NCBI GenBank assembly: GCA_025127975.1
Contig: JAHLYQ010000038.1
Coordinates: 1 to 64,000 of the forward strand
Length of the DNA: 64,000 nucleotides
Direction of reading: 5' to 3'
From: Synechococcus sp. CS-1331
GTDB lineage: Bacteria > Cyanobacteriota > Cyanobacteriia > PCC-6307 > Cyanobiaceae
Below are positions 47,309 to 58,300 of this stretch, piece by piece. Numbering within the stretch: the first letter of the stretch is position 1; each line of letters opens with the position of its first letter. The position numbers were made by a program, and so were the translations under genes. Below the pieces are notes generated by a model. It did no database searches and was not told the origin of the DNA. It saw only the letters and a list, made by a program, of their open reading frames with translations.

Positions 47309-48835
47309 GTGAAGGGGGTCTGGGTGCTCGGCGACCAGCTCTCGCCAAGCCAGGCGGCCCTCGCTAGCCAGGCTCCGGCAGAAGCAAGGGTGCTGCTGAT
47401 CGAAAGCACTTCGGTGCTGCAGCACCGCCGCTACCACCGCCAGAAGCTGGTGCTGGTGTGGAGTGCCATGCGCCACTTCGCCGCCGAGCTGCGCCAGAGC
47501 GGCTGGAGCGTGGACCACCGCGAAGCCTCCACCTTTGCCGATGCTCTGCAGAGCTGGATCACGGAACAGGGCATCAACGAACTGCATCTGATGGAGCCGG
47601 CCGAGCGCCCCTTCCGGATGGCGATCGAGCGGCTCGACCTGCCCGTGCCGTTGGTGTGGCACCGCTCCAATGCCTTCATCTGGAGCCGGGAGGAATTCGC
47701 GGCCTGGGCCCAGCCCTACAAGCAGCTGCGCATGGAGCTGCTTTACCGGCAGGGCCGCAAGCGTTTTGGCGTGTTGATGGGCGACGACGGCCAACCCCTC
47801 GGCGGCCAGTGGAATTTTGATCACGACAACCGCAAGGCCCCGCCCAAGGGTCTGGCCGGCCCCGAACCATTGGTTTTTGCGCCGGATGGGATCACCGGCG
47901 CGGTGATCGCCAAGGTGGAGCGCCTTGCCACGGAGCTGGAGGCGGATGGGGTGGGTCCTATCCCTGGGCGGAGTGAACCCTTCAGCTGGGCCGTGACCCG
48001 CAGCCAGGCGCTGGCGGTGCTGGAACATTTCATCGATACGCGGCTCGATGGCTTCGGCCCGTTCCAGGACGCCATGGTGAGCGGCCAGCCCAGCCTGTGG
48101 CACGCCCTGCTCTCCCCTTATCTCAACATTGGCTTGTTGCATCCGCTTGAGGTGATCCGCCGGCTGGAGCAGGCGGGCCTGGAGCGGGGTACGCCCCTGG
48201 CCTGCCTGGAAGGGGTGATTCGCCAGATTCTTGGCTGGCGCGAATACACCCACGGCCTCTACTGGTGGTTCGGCGCCGACTATCCCGCCAGAAACCACTT
48301 CGGCGCCGATCGTCCTCTGCCCGGCTGGCTGGAGCAGCTGGGCGGCAGTGGCATGGCCTGTATGGACACCGTGCTGGCCGAGCTCGAGGTCAACGGCTAC
48401 GCCCACCACATCCAGCGCTTGATGGTGCTGGCCAACTACGGCTTGATTGCCGGCCTCGATCCTCAGGCCTTCACCGCCTGGTTTCACCGCATGTTCATTG
48501 ACGGCTACGACTGGGTGATGCAAACCAACGTGCTCGGCATGGGGCTGTTCGCCGATGGCGGCCTACTGGCCAGCAAGCCCTACGCCGCCAGCGGCAACTA
48601 CATCAACCGGATGAGCACCTACTGCAAGGGCTGCCGCTACAACCCCAAGCAACGCACGGGCCCGGATGCCTGCCCTTTCAATACCCTCTACTGGGACTTT
48701 TTAGCCCGCCATGCCCAGGAGCTGCGCCGCAACCCCCGCATGGCCCTGGTGATGAAGCAGCTCGAGCGGATCCCCGACGACGAGTTGGCGGAGATCCGGG
48801 CTGCTGCTACCGCGGGGCAGAGGCACCTATCTTGA
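47309..48835 (+). CDS. 4Fe-4S photolyase/cryptochrome, (6-4) PhrB type
   Basis: 508 residues from a GTG. The N-terminal Rossmann domain starts VWVLGDQLSPSQAAL, and the FAD-binding helical domain contains GWREYTHGLYWWF and NGYAHHIQRLMVLANYG. Four cysteines, C351, C439, C442 and C455, occur at the spacing known for the iron-sulfur cluster of bacterial (6-4) photolyases such as Agrobacterium PhrB. It should repair UV (6-4) photoproducts or act as a light receptor. The gene lies close to uvrC on the same strand, giving a UV-repair neighbourhood. Its stop overlaps the hemJ ATG (TGATG). Confidence 0.92.
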   Translation: MKGVWVLGDQLSPSQAALASQAPAEARVLLIESTSVLQHRRYHRQKLVLVWSAMRHFAAELRQSGWSVDHREASTFADALQSWITEQGINELHLMEPAERPFRMAIERLDLPVPLVWHRSNAFIWSREEFAAWAQPYKQLRMELLYRQGRKRFGVLMGDDGQPLGGQWNFDHDNRKAPPKGLAGPEPLVFAPDGITGAVIAKVERLATELEADGVGPIPGRSEPFSWAVTRSQALAVLEHFIDTRLDGFGPFQDAMVSGQPSLWHALLSPYLNIGLLHPLEVIRRLEQAGLERGTPLACLEGVIRQILGWREYTHGLYWWFGADYPARNHFGADRPLPGWLEQLGGSGMACMDTVLAELEVNGYAHHIQRLMVLANYGLIAGLDPQAFTAWFHRMFIDGYDWVMQTNVLGMGLFADGGLLASKPYAASGNYINRMSTYCKGCRYNPKQRTGPDACPFNTLYWDFLARHAQELRRNPRMALVMKQLERIPDDELAEIRAAATAGQRHLS

Positions 48836-49449
48836 TGGATGCCCAACCACCCCCCGCCATGCCCCTGCTGGCAATGAGTTGGCCCCCGGAGGCCTACCTC
48901 TGGTTCAAGACCCTCCACATCGTGGGGGTGGTGGTGTGGTTTGCCGGCCTGTTCTACCTGGTGCGGCTGTTCATCTACCACCGCGAGGCAGGGGAGCTTG
49001 ATAGCCCCTTGCGGCAGGCCTTTGAGGACCAATACGCGCTGATGGAGCGCCGGCTGGCCAACATCATCACCACCCCGGGCATGGTGGTGGCCGTTGTCTG
49101 TGCGGCGGGGCTGCTAAGCGTCAACCCGACCTGGCTGCAGCAGGGATGGATGCACGCCAAGCTGGCTTTCGTGGCCGCACTGCTGGCCTATCACGCCTTT
49201 TGCTACCGGCTGATGGGCCAGCTCAACAGGGGAGCCTGCAGCTGGAGCCCCAAGCAATTGCGGGCCTTAAACGAGCTGCCCACCCTGCTGCTTGTGGTCG
49301 TGGTGATGCTGGTGGTGTTCAAGAACCAATTCCCCACTGGTGCCGCCACCTGGTTCGTGGTGGCCCTGGTGGTGTTCATGGCCGCCTCAATTCAGTTTTA
49401 TGCCCGCTGGCGGCGGTTGAGGGCTGAAGGGCTGGCTGCAAATGGCTGA
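48835..49449 (+). CDS. hemJ: HemJ-type protoporphyrinogen IX oxidase
   Basis: 204 residues. Several membrane segments with LWFKTLHIVGVVVWFAGLFYLVRL near the start, RRLANIITTPGMVVAV in the middle, MHAKLAFVAALLAYH and a Lys/Arg-rich end. This fits HemJ, the oxygen-independent protoporphyrinogen oxidase of cyanobacteria, which feeds heme and chlorophyll. ATG 48835 overlaps the photolyase stop; a TTG one codon earlier is also in frame. It overlaps the PHP gene by 8 bases. Confidence 0.9.
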   Translation: MDAQPPPAMPLLAMSWPPEAYLWFKTLHIVGVVVWFAGLFYLVRLFIYHREAGELDSPLRQAFEDQYALMERRLANIITTPGMVVAVVCAAGLLSVNPTWLQQGWMHAKLAFVAALLAYHAFCYRLMGQLNRGACSWSPKQLRALNELPTLLLVVVVMLVVFKNQFPTGAATWFVVALVVFMAASIQFYARWRRLRAEGLAANG

Positions 49450-50107
49450 TGCGGGCTCGCCACTGCACCCCCTGCGCCCGGTGCTGGAGCAGATCACTCC
49501 CACCTGCTGCCCGGGCAGGGTCAACTTTCACTGCCACACCACCTTCAGCGACGGCAGTCTCAGCCCCGACCAACTTGCTCAGAGGGCCCTAGAGCTGGGC
49601 CTGGAACATCTGGCGATCACAGACCACCACAGCATCGCCGCCCATGCCCCCGTCGCGTCGTTGTTTCGCGCCATAGCCGATAGCGGCGGGCCCGTACCCA
49701 AGTTCTGGCGGGGAGTCGAGATCAGCTGCCTCCTGGAGGGCTGCCTGGTCCATGTGCTGGCCCTGGGCTTCGGTGCAGACCATCCCAGCCTGGAGCCCTA
49801 CCTACAGGGCCACGCCGCGGTGGGGCCAGCTCTGCGGGCTGAGGCCGTCCTAAGGGCTGGCCAACAGGCGGGGGCCCTGATGCTGCTCGCCCATCCAGCC
49901 CGTTATCGGATCCCGTTCAAGTGGCTCATCAGTGCGGCCGATCAGCTTGGCTTCGATGGGGCTGAGGCCTGGTATGACTACGAGCAAAACGACAATTGGA
50001 CCCCTACTCCCATCGTCTGCGAAGCAATCGCAGCTGAGCTGCGGGAGCGGGGCCTATTGATGAGTTGTGGCACCGATACCCATGGCTTGACCCTCCACGG
50101 CCGCTAG
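49442..50107 (+). CDS. PHP-domain metal-dependent phosphoesterase-like protein
   Basis: 221 residues. All four metal motifs of the PHP fold are visible: FHCHTTFSDGSLSP, ITDHHS, the acidic GVEISC strand, LLAHPARYR and the late SCGTDTHG. Substrate unknown; related PHP proteins act on nucleotide or sugar phosphates. It starts 8 bases inside the end of hemJ. Confidence 0.88.
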   Translation: MADAGSPLHPLRPVLEQITPTCCPGRVNFHCHTTFSDGSLSPDQLAQRALELGLEHLAITDHHSIAAHAPVASLFRAIADSGGPVPKFWRGVEISCLLEGCLVHVLALGFGADHPSLEPYLQGHAAVGPALRAEAVLRAGQQAGALMLLAHPARYRIPFKWLISAADQLGFDGAEAWYDYEQNDNWTPTPIVCEAIAAELRERGLLMSCGTDTHGLTLHGR

Positions 50108-50136
50108 GGTCATGGGCAGCCTTCACCTGCCGCACG

Positions 50137-50682
50137 ATGGGTCTGTTCGATCGCCTGCTTGCACCCCGCGGCAGCACCCCTCCCGCCAACAACACTCCCG
50201 CCAAACCCAAAAAAGAAGTTGAAAGCTTCTTTCTCGACGCCGATGCCTCCAGCAGCATGGGCAACGTCGACTTCATGCGGCGCTCCAACACAATCCGGCA
50301 CACCTTTCCAGGTACCGCTGACAGCCCGGGTAACAAGGAGATGATTGCCGAGGTGGCATCGATGGAGTCCAAGCTGGAAATGATGTCTGAGGGTTTGGCC
50401 GGCATCAGCAGCCAGCCGGAAACCGTTGACCTCAGCGGCGGTATCCCCAAACCGGTCAAAAAGACCTTTGCCCAGACCATGTCTGCCGCGGAGCTCGAGC
50501 AACGCAAAAAGGGATCGGCCTTTGGCGTCAATGTGCCTGGGGGGCCGGCGGCAATCAAACAGGAGCAGGAGCGCTCGGCCAGTGCCCAGCTGCCCAGCCA
50601 GCCCCAGATCAGCAAGCAGGCCTCCGGCAAGGCTGGCGAGATCGACCCCTTCAAGCAAATGGTGCGCGATCTGAACAAGTGA
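50137..50682 (+). CDS. Hypothetical low-complexity protein
   Basis: 181 residues from ATG 50137, 29 bases after the PHP gene. Starts MGLFDRLLAPRGS, followed by a Pro/Asn/Lys linker, a more conserved-looking core with SFFLDADASSSMGNVDFMRRSN and SPGNKEMIAEVASMESKLEMM, and a Gln/Ser-rich tail ending in DPFKQMVRDLNK. It is hydrophilic and probably largely disordered; there is no signal peptide. I do not recognise the family. It converges on cobN with 20 bases between stops. Confidence 0.65.
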   Translation: MGLFDRLLAPRGSTPPANNTPAKPKKEVESFFLDADASSSMGNVDFMRRSNTIRHTFPGTADSPGNKEMIAEVASMESKLEMMSEGLAGISSQPETVDLSGGIPKPVKKTFAQTMSAAELEQRKKGSAFGVNVPGGPAAIKQEQERSASAQLPSQPQISKQASGKAGEIDPFKQMVRDLNK

Positions 50683-50702
50683 GCTGGGTCCAACCGGGCC
50701 GA

Positions 50703-53700
50703 TCAGCCCTGTTCAATCTTCGCTTCACTTGTCAAAACCAGCTGGCGCAGGTGTTCCAGCTGGTTTTGGTTGGCCCCCTCCCACAGACCGCGGTGATGGG
50801 CCTCCAGCAACCGCTCGGCCATGTCGCGCAGGGCCCAGGGGTTGGCTTGCTCCAGGAAGCTGCGCACCGACCGATCCCCTAACCACTGGTCGCAGATGGC
50901 GCCGTAACCCCAATCGGGAACGCAACCGGTGCTGGCGTCATAGGCAAACAGGTAATCGAGGCTGGCGGCCATTTCAAAGCCACCCTTGTAGCCGTGCTGC
51001 TGCATGGCCCCAATCCAGCGGGGATTGAGCACCCGGCTGCGCAAAACCTTGTCAAATTCCCGCTCCAGGCGGTGGAGCCTGGGCCGGGCCGAGCGGGAGT
51101 GGTCGCCAAACCAAAGGGCCGGCCGCTGGCCGGAGACGCGCTCCACGGCGGCGCTCAGGCCCCCCTGGAATTGGTAGTAGTCATCGGAGTCGAGTAGGTC
51201 ATGTTCCCGGTTGTCCTGGTTGTGCAGCACCACCTGCACGGCGCCCAGCCGCTGCTCGAGGCCGGCCCGATCGGCCCGGGCCTCGATTCGAGCCTGGCCG
51301 TCATAACGCCAGCTGCTCCAGTTGAGAAAGGCGTCGCCGAGGTCGCCGCGGTCTTCCCAATGCCCCCCATCGATTAACCCCTGCAGGCCGGCTCCGTAGG
51401 CGCCTGGAGCGGAGCCGTATACCCGGGCGCTCTGGCCCTCCCGGCGCCAGGCGGCGGCAAGGGGATTGTCGGCATCCGCCTCCTCGAGGCGGGCCACCAG
51501 CTCGGTAGCCCTATTGACCCAGGCGACCAGCTGGGGAAAGGCATCCCGAAATAGGCCGGAGATACGCAGGGTCACATCCACCCGCGGACGGCCCAGCAAG
51601 GAAAGGGGAATCACCTCGAGATCCACCATCCGCCGGGTGGGACCATCCCAAACGGGTCGGACCCCGAGTAGGGCAAGGGTCTGGGCGATGTCCTCGCCGC
51701 CATTGCGCATGGTCGCCGTGCCCCACACGGATAGGGCCAGGGTTTGGAGGTGTTCGCCCTGCTCCTGGAGGTGGAGCTCAAGAAGCAGCTCGGCACTGCG
51801 GCGGCCCAGGTCCCAGGCGGCCTCGGTGGGCAGGCCGCGCAGATCCACGCTGTAGAAATTGCGCCCTGTCGGCAACAGGTCAGGTCGTCCCCTGGTGGGC
51901 GCGCCGGAGGGCCCCGCCGCAATCCGTTTACCGCCAAGACCCCGCAGGAAGGCCTCGCGTTCGGCTGGAGCGCAGGCCAGCAGCCGGGGCAGCAACTCCT
52001 GGCGAAGATGCTCCAGGGCCTTTGCCTCGGCAGCGCCGCCAGGCTCCTGTATTAGGCCTTCCAGCTCCAGCTGCACCAGGGCCAGGGCCCGAGCTTCCAG
52101 CAGGGCCGTTCCGTCGCCGACCCGTCTGGGGGTCTGGCCACCGAAGGCGGCCAGGAGGCGCTGCTGGTCTGCCGGATCGAGGGGCATGTCATCCCCATCG
52201 GCCCAGGGATCAAATCCCAGCTGGAGATCGCTGGCGAGGGCCTGGGTGAGCCCGGGTTGCTGGGCCAGTGGACAGCGGGCCAGGCAGAGCAGGAGCTCGG
52301 CCAACTTCCCCTGCTCCGGCAGGGTGCCATAGGTGTGGAGCCCTAGCCGAATCTGGGCCTCCTTGAGTTCGCACAGGTAACCGTCGGCAGCATCGAGCCG
52401 CCCATCCAGCTCCAGGCCTGGGCCCAGGGGAAGCTGGAGGGCCTCAAGGCGCTGGGCCAGTTGCTTGCGCAGGGGATCAGCGCGCTCGCTACCCAACTGG
52501 GTGGCCTCCCAGTACTCATCCAGCAACACCTCGAGCAGTTGGAGTTCACCGTGGAGGCCGGCCCTTCCCAGCGGGGGAGTGAGGTGGTCGAGGATCACGG
52601 CCTGGCTGCGGCGCTTGGCCTGGGAACCCTCACCAGGGTCGTTGACAATGAATGGATAGAGATGGGGCATGGGGCCGAGGGCCAGCTCGGGGAAGCAGGC
52701 GCCACTGAGGCCCAGGCCCTTGCCTGGAAGCCATTCCAGGTTGCCGTGCTTGCCCACATGAACCACGGCATGGCAACCGAAGCTCTGGCGTAACCAGAGG
52801 TATTGGGCCAGGTAGGCGTGGGTGGGGGGCAGGTCGGGGCTGTGGTAGCTGAGGCTGGGATCGCGGTCGTAGCCCCGCTCGGGCTGGATCAACACGACCA
52901 CGTTTTCGAACCGCAAGCCCCGAATTGGAAAAGCAGGCATCCCCCCCGGGCCCGGCTGCAAGCCAGCATCCGTTTCTGGTGGCCCCCAAACAGACTCCAG
53001 GGCTGAGCGGGCAGCAACTGGCAACTGCCGGTACCAGCTCTGGTAGGCCGCCAAGGGCAGGTGGTCAAGTGCCTGGCGGTGGCCGCTCTCTGGATCATTG
53101 GTGAGGCCAGCCAACAACGCCTGGATCAGGGCTTCTCCATCAGCGGGAAGTACGTCACTCAGCGTGTATCCATCCTGCTGAAGCCACTGCAACATCAGGG
53201 CAGTCGAGGCCGGGGTATCGAGGCCGACCCCATTTGCAAGTCGACTGTTGCGGGTTGGGTAGTTGGCCAGCACCAGGGCGATCTGCCGCTGGGCGGCTGG
53301 GGTCTGGCGCAGGCTGATCCAGTTGGCAGCGAGCCGGGCGATCCAGGCCAGCCGCTCAGGATCAGGCTGGTAGCTCTGCAGGGCAGCCGCGAGGCGGCCA
53401 CTGGCGCCCACCGTTTCCTTGAAGGCCCCTATACGGGTGGTCAAGCGGCCATCCAGCTCGGGCAGGGCCACCTGCAGGGTCAGGTCAATCGGCCCCAGGC
53501 CGATACTGCTGGCCTGCCACCGCTGCCGGGGCTGGCTGCTACAGAGCAATTGGAGCACCGGCACCCCCAACCGCTCCCAGAGGGGGGCACCGAGCCCCGC
53601 CTCCTCAAACTGCACCGAGGCAAATGAGGTGCTGCACAAAACCGCCTCGACGCCCTCACGCTGAAACAGATCGGCCACTCCGCTCTGGACGGCCGGCTCG

Positions 53701-54395
53701 CGCAGACCACTCACCCACAAAGCCCGGGGGCTGAGCCCGGCCCGGCGCAGGGCCGAGAGGGTGGCTTCCATCAGGGCCAGATCACCGGCCTGCAGCAGGG
53801 CCCGATAGGCAATCACCCCTACCGGTGGGCCAGGTTCCAGGCGCCAGTCGTGGGGCAACGGATCGGCCAGGTGCACGGCCACAGGCGGCTGCGGGGCGCC
53901 ACCGGCCAGCAGGTCCCGCAGGGTCTCGAGTAGCAAGCGCAGGTTGGGAGGCCCCCCTTCACGCAGGCAGCGGGCCAGAGCGATCGAGAGCTCAACTGGG
54001 GCCGTACCCAGCTCTGCCAAAGCGAGCTCCTCCTCCTCCGTTCCAGCCAGCACAAGCAACTGCCGATCCGGTCGGTCCGCGGCCCAGTGCTGCAGCCGCT
54101 CGAGCCCATAGTTCCAATGGCCCCGGCCCCCCAAGAGGCGCACCAGCACCAGCCGGGAGTGGCACACCGTGGTGCTGAGGTAGTGGTCAACCTGGGCCGG
54201 ATGGGTCAGGGCGGCTAGGTTCAGACCCCGCAGTTCGACACCCAGCAGATCGGGCTCCCGCTGGAGCAGCTGGTCAATTGCCAGCAAGTCGGTGTCGGCG
54301 CTGCTTAGCAGCAACAGGGGCGCTGCCGGCTGTTCAACCAGCGCTCCGGCATCTGCGGCCCCACTCCCCCCTGGTATCGAAGCCAAGCGATGCAT
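50703..54395 (-). CDS. cobN: Cobaltochelatase subunit CobN
   Basis: 1230 residues. Large subunit of the cobalt chelatase of the aerobic-type cobalamin pathway, related to the magnesium chelatase ChlH. It carries the CobN/ChlH signature AVVHVGKHGNLEWLPGKGLGLS and the C-terminal YDGQARIEARADRAGLEQ and GYKGGFEMAASLDYLFAYDA regions. Length and the domain order favour CobN over ChlH, although cyanobacteria may use ChlI/ChlD as partners. No CobS/CobT gene is in the window. The divergent ilvE start is 86 bases away. No cobalamin riboswitch is visible upstream. Confidence 0.88.
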   Translation of the reverse strand: MHRLASIPGGSGAADAGALVEQPAAPLLLLSSADTDLLAIDQLLQREPDLLGVELRGLNLAALTHPAQVDHYLSTTVCHSRLVLVRLLGGRGHWNYGLERLQHWAADRPDRQLLVLAGTEEEELALAELGTAPVELSIALARCLREGGPPNLRLLLETLRDLLAGGAPQPPVAVHLADPLPHDWRLEPGPPVGVIAYRALLQAGDLALMEATLSALRRAGLSPRALWVSGLREPAVQSGVADLFQREGVEAVLCSTSFASVQFEEAGLGAPLWERLGVPVLQLLCSSQPRQRWQASSIGLGPIDLTLQVALPELDGRLTTRIGAFKETVGASGRLAAALQSYQPDPERLAWIARLAANWISLRQTPAAQRQIALVLANYPTRNSRLANGVGLDTPASTALMLQWLQQDGYTLSDVLPADGEALIQALLAGLTNDPESGHRQALDHLPLAAYQSWYRQLPVAARSALESVWGPPETDAGLQPGPGGMPAFPIRGLRFENVVVLIQPERGYDRDPSLSYHSPDLPPTHAYLAQYLWLRQSFGCHAVVHVGKHGNLEWLPGKGLGLSGACFPELALGPMPHLYPFIVNDPGEGSQAKRRSQAVILDHLTPPLGRAGLHGELQLLEVLLDEYWEATQLGSERADPLRKQLAQRLEALQLPLGPGLELDGRLDAADGYLCELKEAQIRLGLHTYGTLPEQGKLAELLLCLARCPLAQQPGLTQALASDLQLGFDPWADGDDMPLDPADQQRLLAAFGGQTPRRVGDGTALLEARALALVQLELEGLIQEPGGAAEAKALEHLRQELLPRLLACAPAEREAFLRGLGGKRIAAGPSGAPTRGRPDLLPTGRNFYSVDLRGLPTEAAWDLGRRSAELLLELHLQEQGEHLQTLALSVWGTATMRNGGEDIAQTLALLGVRPVWDGPTRRMVDLEVIPLSLLGRPRVDVTLRISGLFRDAFPQLVAWVNRATELVARLEEADADNPLAAAWRREGQSARVYGSAPGAYGAGLQGLIDGGHWEDRGDLGDAFLNWSSWRYDGQARIEARADRAGLEQRLGAVQVVLHNQDNREHDLLDSDDYYQFQGGLSAAVERVSGQRPALWFGDHSRSARPRLHRLEREFDKVLRSRVLNPRWIGAMQQHGYKGGFEMAASLDYLFAYDASTGCVPDWGYGAICDQWLGDRSVRSFLEQANPWALRDMAERLLEAHHRGLWEGANQNQLEHLRQLVLTSEAKIEQG

Positions 54396-54481
54396 GACGC
54401 CATCCTGCAGGGTGCGGTGAGAAGATCAAAGCCAACGTGACCCCTTTGCGTCGCGTCTGCTCTGCCAGCTCCGTTGTCACC

Positions 54482-55399
54482 ATGCACCAGTTCCTGCCCT
54501 TCGCCTGGTTCGGTGGCAAATGTGTGCCCTTTGCAGAGGCCACCCTGTCGGTGGCAACCCACGCCCTTCACTACGGCACAGGCGCCTTCGGTGGCATGCG
54601 GGCCCTGCCCAATCCCAGAGATTCAGGCGAAATTCTCCTGTTTCGCGCCGATCGCCATGCCCGGCGACTGAGCCAGAGCGCCCGCCTGCTGCTGACTGAG
54701 CTCAGCGAGGACACAATCCACCATGCAATCAGGGAGTTCCTGCGGGCCAACAAGCCGACCTGTCCGGTCTATCTGCGGCCCTTCGTCTACACCAGCGATC
54801 TGGGCATCGCGCCGCGACTGCACGATATTGAGACCGACTTCCTCATCTACGGCCTGGAACTGGGCGACTACCTCTCCCCCGACGGCGTGAGCTGCCGCAT
54901 CAGCTCCTGGACCCGACAGGAGGATCGCTCCTTGCCCCTGCGCGGCAAAATAAGTGGCGCCTACATCACCAGCTCCCTTGCCAAAACCGAAGCCGTCAAG
55001 AGTGGCTTTGATGAGGCCCTGCTGCTGAACAGCCGCGGCAAGGTGAGCGAAGCCAGTGGCATGAATCTCTTTCTTGTGCGCGACGGCGTGCTGATCACCC
55101 CCAGCGTTGACCAGGACATCCTCGAAGGGATCACCCGAGCCAGCGTGATCGAGTTGGCCCGGGCCATGGGCATTGAGGTGCTGGAGCGGCCGGTGGACAA
55201 AAGTGAGCTGTTCATCGCCGACGAGGTGTTCCTGAGTGGAACTGCTGCGAAGGTCACCCCCGTGCGCCAGGTGGAGAGCACCGAGTTACCCCTGGATCGG
55301 CCCCTGATGGCCGCGATCCGCGAACGGCTCACGGCTATCACAGAAGGCCGCGATTCCGCCTATGACACATGGGTAACGCGAATCCGGGTAGACGGGTAA
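54482..55399 (+). CDS. ilvE: Branched-chain amino acid aminotransferase
   Basis: 305 residues from ATG 54482. Fold-class IV PLP enzyme transferring amino groups to or from Leu, Ile and Val. Characteristic [24 protein letters not shown], the PLP Lys156 in RGKISGAY, and the [16 protein letters not shown] and [10 protein letters not shown] motifs. A longer in-frame start at 54437 is ignored. Its 3' end overlaps the annotated metH ATG by 31 bases; the two are probably co-transcribed. Confidence 0.94.
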   Translation: MHQFLPFAWFGGKCVPFAEATLSVATHALHYGTGAFGGMRALPNPRDSGEILLFRADRHARRLSQSARLLLTELSEDTIHHAIREFLRANKPTCPVYLRPFVYTSDLGIAPRLHDIETDFLIYGLELGDYLSPDGVSCRISSWTRQEDRSLPLRGKISGAYITSSLAKTEAVKSGFDEALLLNSRGKVSEASGMNLFLVRDGVLITPSVDQDILEGITRASVIELARAMGIEVLERPVDKSELFIADEVFLSGTAAKVTPVRQVESTELPLDRPLMAAIRERLTAITEGRDSAYDTWVTRIRVDG

Positions 55400-58300
55400 C
55401 AGAAGTGGATTTTCTCGAACGGCTCCACAGCGTTGATCGGCCGGTGCTGGTGTTTGACGGCGCCACCGGCACCTCGCTCCAGCAGATGGACCTCGGCCCT
55501 GAAGACTTCGGCGGGGCGGCCCTAGAAGGCTGTAACGAAAACCTCGTGTTCACCCGGCCCGACGCGGTGCAGGAAGTGCACAGGCAGTTTCTCGAGGCAG
55601 GTTGTGATGTGATCGAAACCGACACCTTTGGGGCCACCTCACTGGTGCTGGCGGAATACGACATCGCCGACCAGAGCTTTGCCATGAATCAGCGGGCCGC
55701 CGAGCTGGCCCGCGAGATGGCGGATCGCTACACCACCCCAGAAAAGCCCCGTTTCGTGGCGGGCTCCATGGGCCCGACCACAAAGTTGCCCACCTTGGGG
55801 CATGTCGACTTCGACACCATGAAGGCCTCCTTTGCCGAGCAGGCCGAAGGCCTGCTGGCCGGGAACGTGGATCTGTTGATCGTCGAAACCTGCCAGGATG
55901 TTCTCCAGATCAAGGCAGCGCTGCAAGGTATCGAGGCGGCCTTCAGCAAGACCGGCCAACGCCGGCCGCTGATGGTGAGTGTGACGATGGAAGCCACAGG
56001 CACCATGTTGGTGGGTTCGGACATCGCCGCAGTGGTGTCGATTCTGGAGCCCTTCCCGATTGATGTGCTCGGGCTGAACTGTGCCACGGGGCCGGAGCAG
56101 ATGAAGGAACACATCCGCTATCTAAGCGAGTGTAGTCCATTTGTAATTAGCTGTATCCCTAACGCTGGCTTACCAGAGAACATCGGCGGCGTTGCCCACT
56201 ATCGATTGACGCCAGTGGAGATGAAGATGCAGTTAATGCACTTTGTCGAAGACCTCGGGGTGCAGGTAATCGGTGGCTGCTGTGGCACCACCCCCGAACA
56301 CATCCATGCCCTGGCCGAGCTGACGGCTGAACTCAAGCCCGCAGCCAGGGCTGTGCGAACCCCGGAGAACCGGCACGCGCGCCCCTTGCTGCAGGGGGAG
56401 CCATCGGCAGCGTCGCTCTACGGCACCACGCCCTACCACCAGGACAACTCATTTCTGATCATCGGCGAGAGGCTCAATGCCAGCGGCAGCAAGAAAGTAA
56501 GAGACCTGCTCGCCGATGAGGATTGGGATGGACTGGTGGGGGTGGCCAGAAGCCAGGTAAAGGAAAACGCCCATGTGCTCGATGTCAATGTCGACTACGT
56601 CGGTCGAGATGGCGAACGGGACATGCACGAGCTGGTGAGTCGACTGGTGACCAATGTCAACCTGCCGCTGATGCTCGATTCCACCGAGTGGCAAAAGATG
56701 GAGGCGGGTTTGAAGGTGGCTGGCGGCAAATGCATTCTCAATTCCACCAACTATGAGGATGGCGATGAACGCTTCTTGAAGGTGTTGGAACTGGCGAAAG
56801 CCTATGGAGCCGGTGTTGTGATCGGCACCATCGATGAAGAGGGCATGGCCCGCACGGCCGAGCGCAAGTTCGCCATCGCCCAAAGGGCCTATCGGGATGC
56901 GGTGGAATACGGCATCCCGGCCCACGAGATCTTCTACGACCCCCTCGCCCTGCCCATCTCCACAGGCATCGAGGAAGACCGCCTCAATGGCGCGGCAACC
57001 ATCGAAGCGATCCGCCGTATCCGCAGTGACCTACCCGGGGCCCATGTGGTGCTCGGTGTCAGCAATGTGAGCTTCGGACTCTCGCCGGCGGCACGGATTG
57101 TGCTGAATTCCGTCTTCCTGCATGACTGCTGTGAGGCCGGCATGGATGCCGCCATCATCAGCCCGGCCAAGATCCTGCCCCTCGTCAAGATCAGCAACGA
57201 GCACCAGCAGGTCTGCCGAGATCTGATCTACGACCGCAGACGCTTCGAGTCTGACCAACCAGGGGCGATCTGCACCTACGACCCCCTGACGGAGCTCACC
57301 ACCCTGTTTGAAGGGGTGAGTGCCAAGGAAGCCCGGGCCTCCGGGCCTTCCCTGGCCGACCTGGCCGTAGAAGCACGGCTGAAGCAGCACATCATCGATG
57401 GGGAGCGACTGGGGCTGGACGCATCGCTCGATGAAGCCCTGCACACCTATCCTCCCCTGCAAATCATCAACACCTTCTTGCTTGATGGCATGAAGGTTGT
57501 GGGGGAACTGTTTGGTTCTGGCCAGATGCAGCTGCCCTTCGTGCTGCAAAGCGCCGAAACCATGAAAGCGGCCGTCGCCTACCTGGAACCCCATATGGAG
57601 ATCATCGAAGGGGAGAGTTCAGCCAAGGCAAAATTTCTCATAGCCACGGTCAAGGGGGATGTACACGACATCGGCAAAAACCTAGTTGACATCATTCTCA
57701 CCAATAACGGCTATGAAGTGATCAACCTAGGTATCAAGCAGAGCTGTGAAGCCATCATTGAAGCCCAGCTCAAGCATCAGGCTGATTGCATTGCGATGAG
57801 CGGTCTACTAGTTAAGTCCACTGCCTTCATGAAGGACAATCTGGAGGCTTTTAATCAAGCCAATATCACCGTTCCGGTGATCCTCGGCGGTGCGGCCCTC
57901 ACACCTCGCTTCGTACACGGAGATTGCCGGGCTGCCTATCGAGGCCAAGTGGTGTACGGCCGGGATGCCTTTGCTGATCTGCGCTTCATGGATGCCCTGG
58001 TAGATGCCAAGGCAGCAGGGGAATGGGATGACCACAGGGGCTTCACCGGTGAAATTCCAGATGGGGTCGGTCTTAGCGCCCCAGACCCGGCCGAGAGCTC
58101 CATGCCTGCCCCAGCTGAGGCGAAGCAGGAGCTAGCAGAATTTGACTCTCCCAGCCCAGCCGAAAACCAGCCCAACGACCACCGTTCAGCCACGGTGGCC
58201 GAGGAGCCAGCCCTGCAGCCACCTTTCTGGGGCAGTCAGATACTGGTGGAAACCCAGATCGATCTCGAAGAGGTCTTCACCTACCTCGATCGCAACGCCC

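Noticed and set aside
47201..48523. 440-residue frame antisense to the photolyase
   Set aside because: The photolyase frame has clear motifs and four cluster cysteines; the antisense translation has no recognisable motif and runs across the 5' neighbour.
50703..54395. Magnesium chelatase ChlH instead of CobN
   Set aside because: The two families share the HGNLEWLPGK region; overall motif order and N-terminus fit CobN better, though a profile comparison would settle it.
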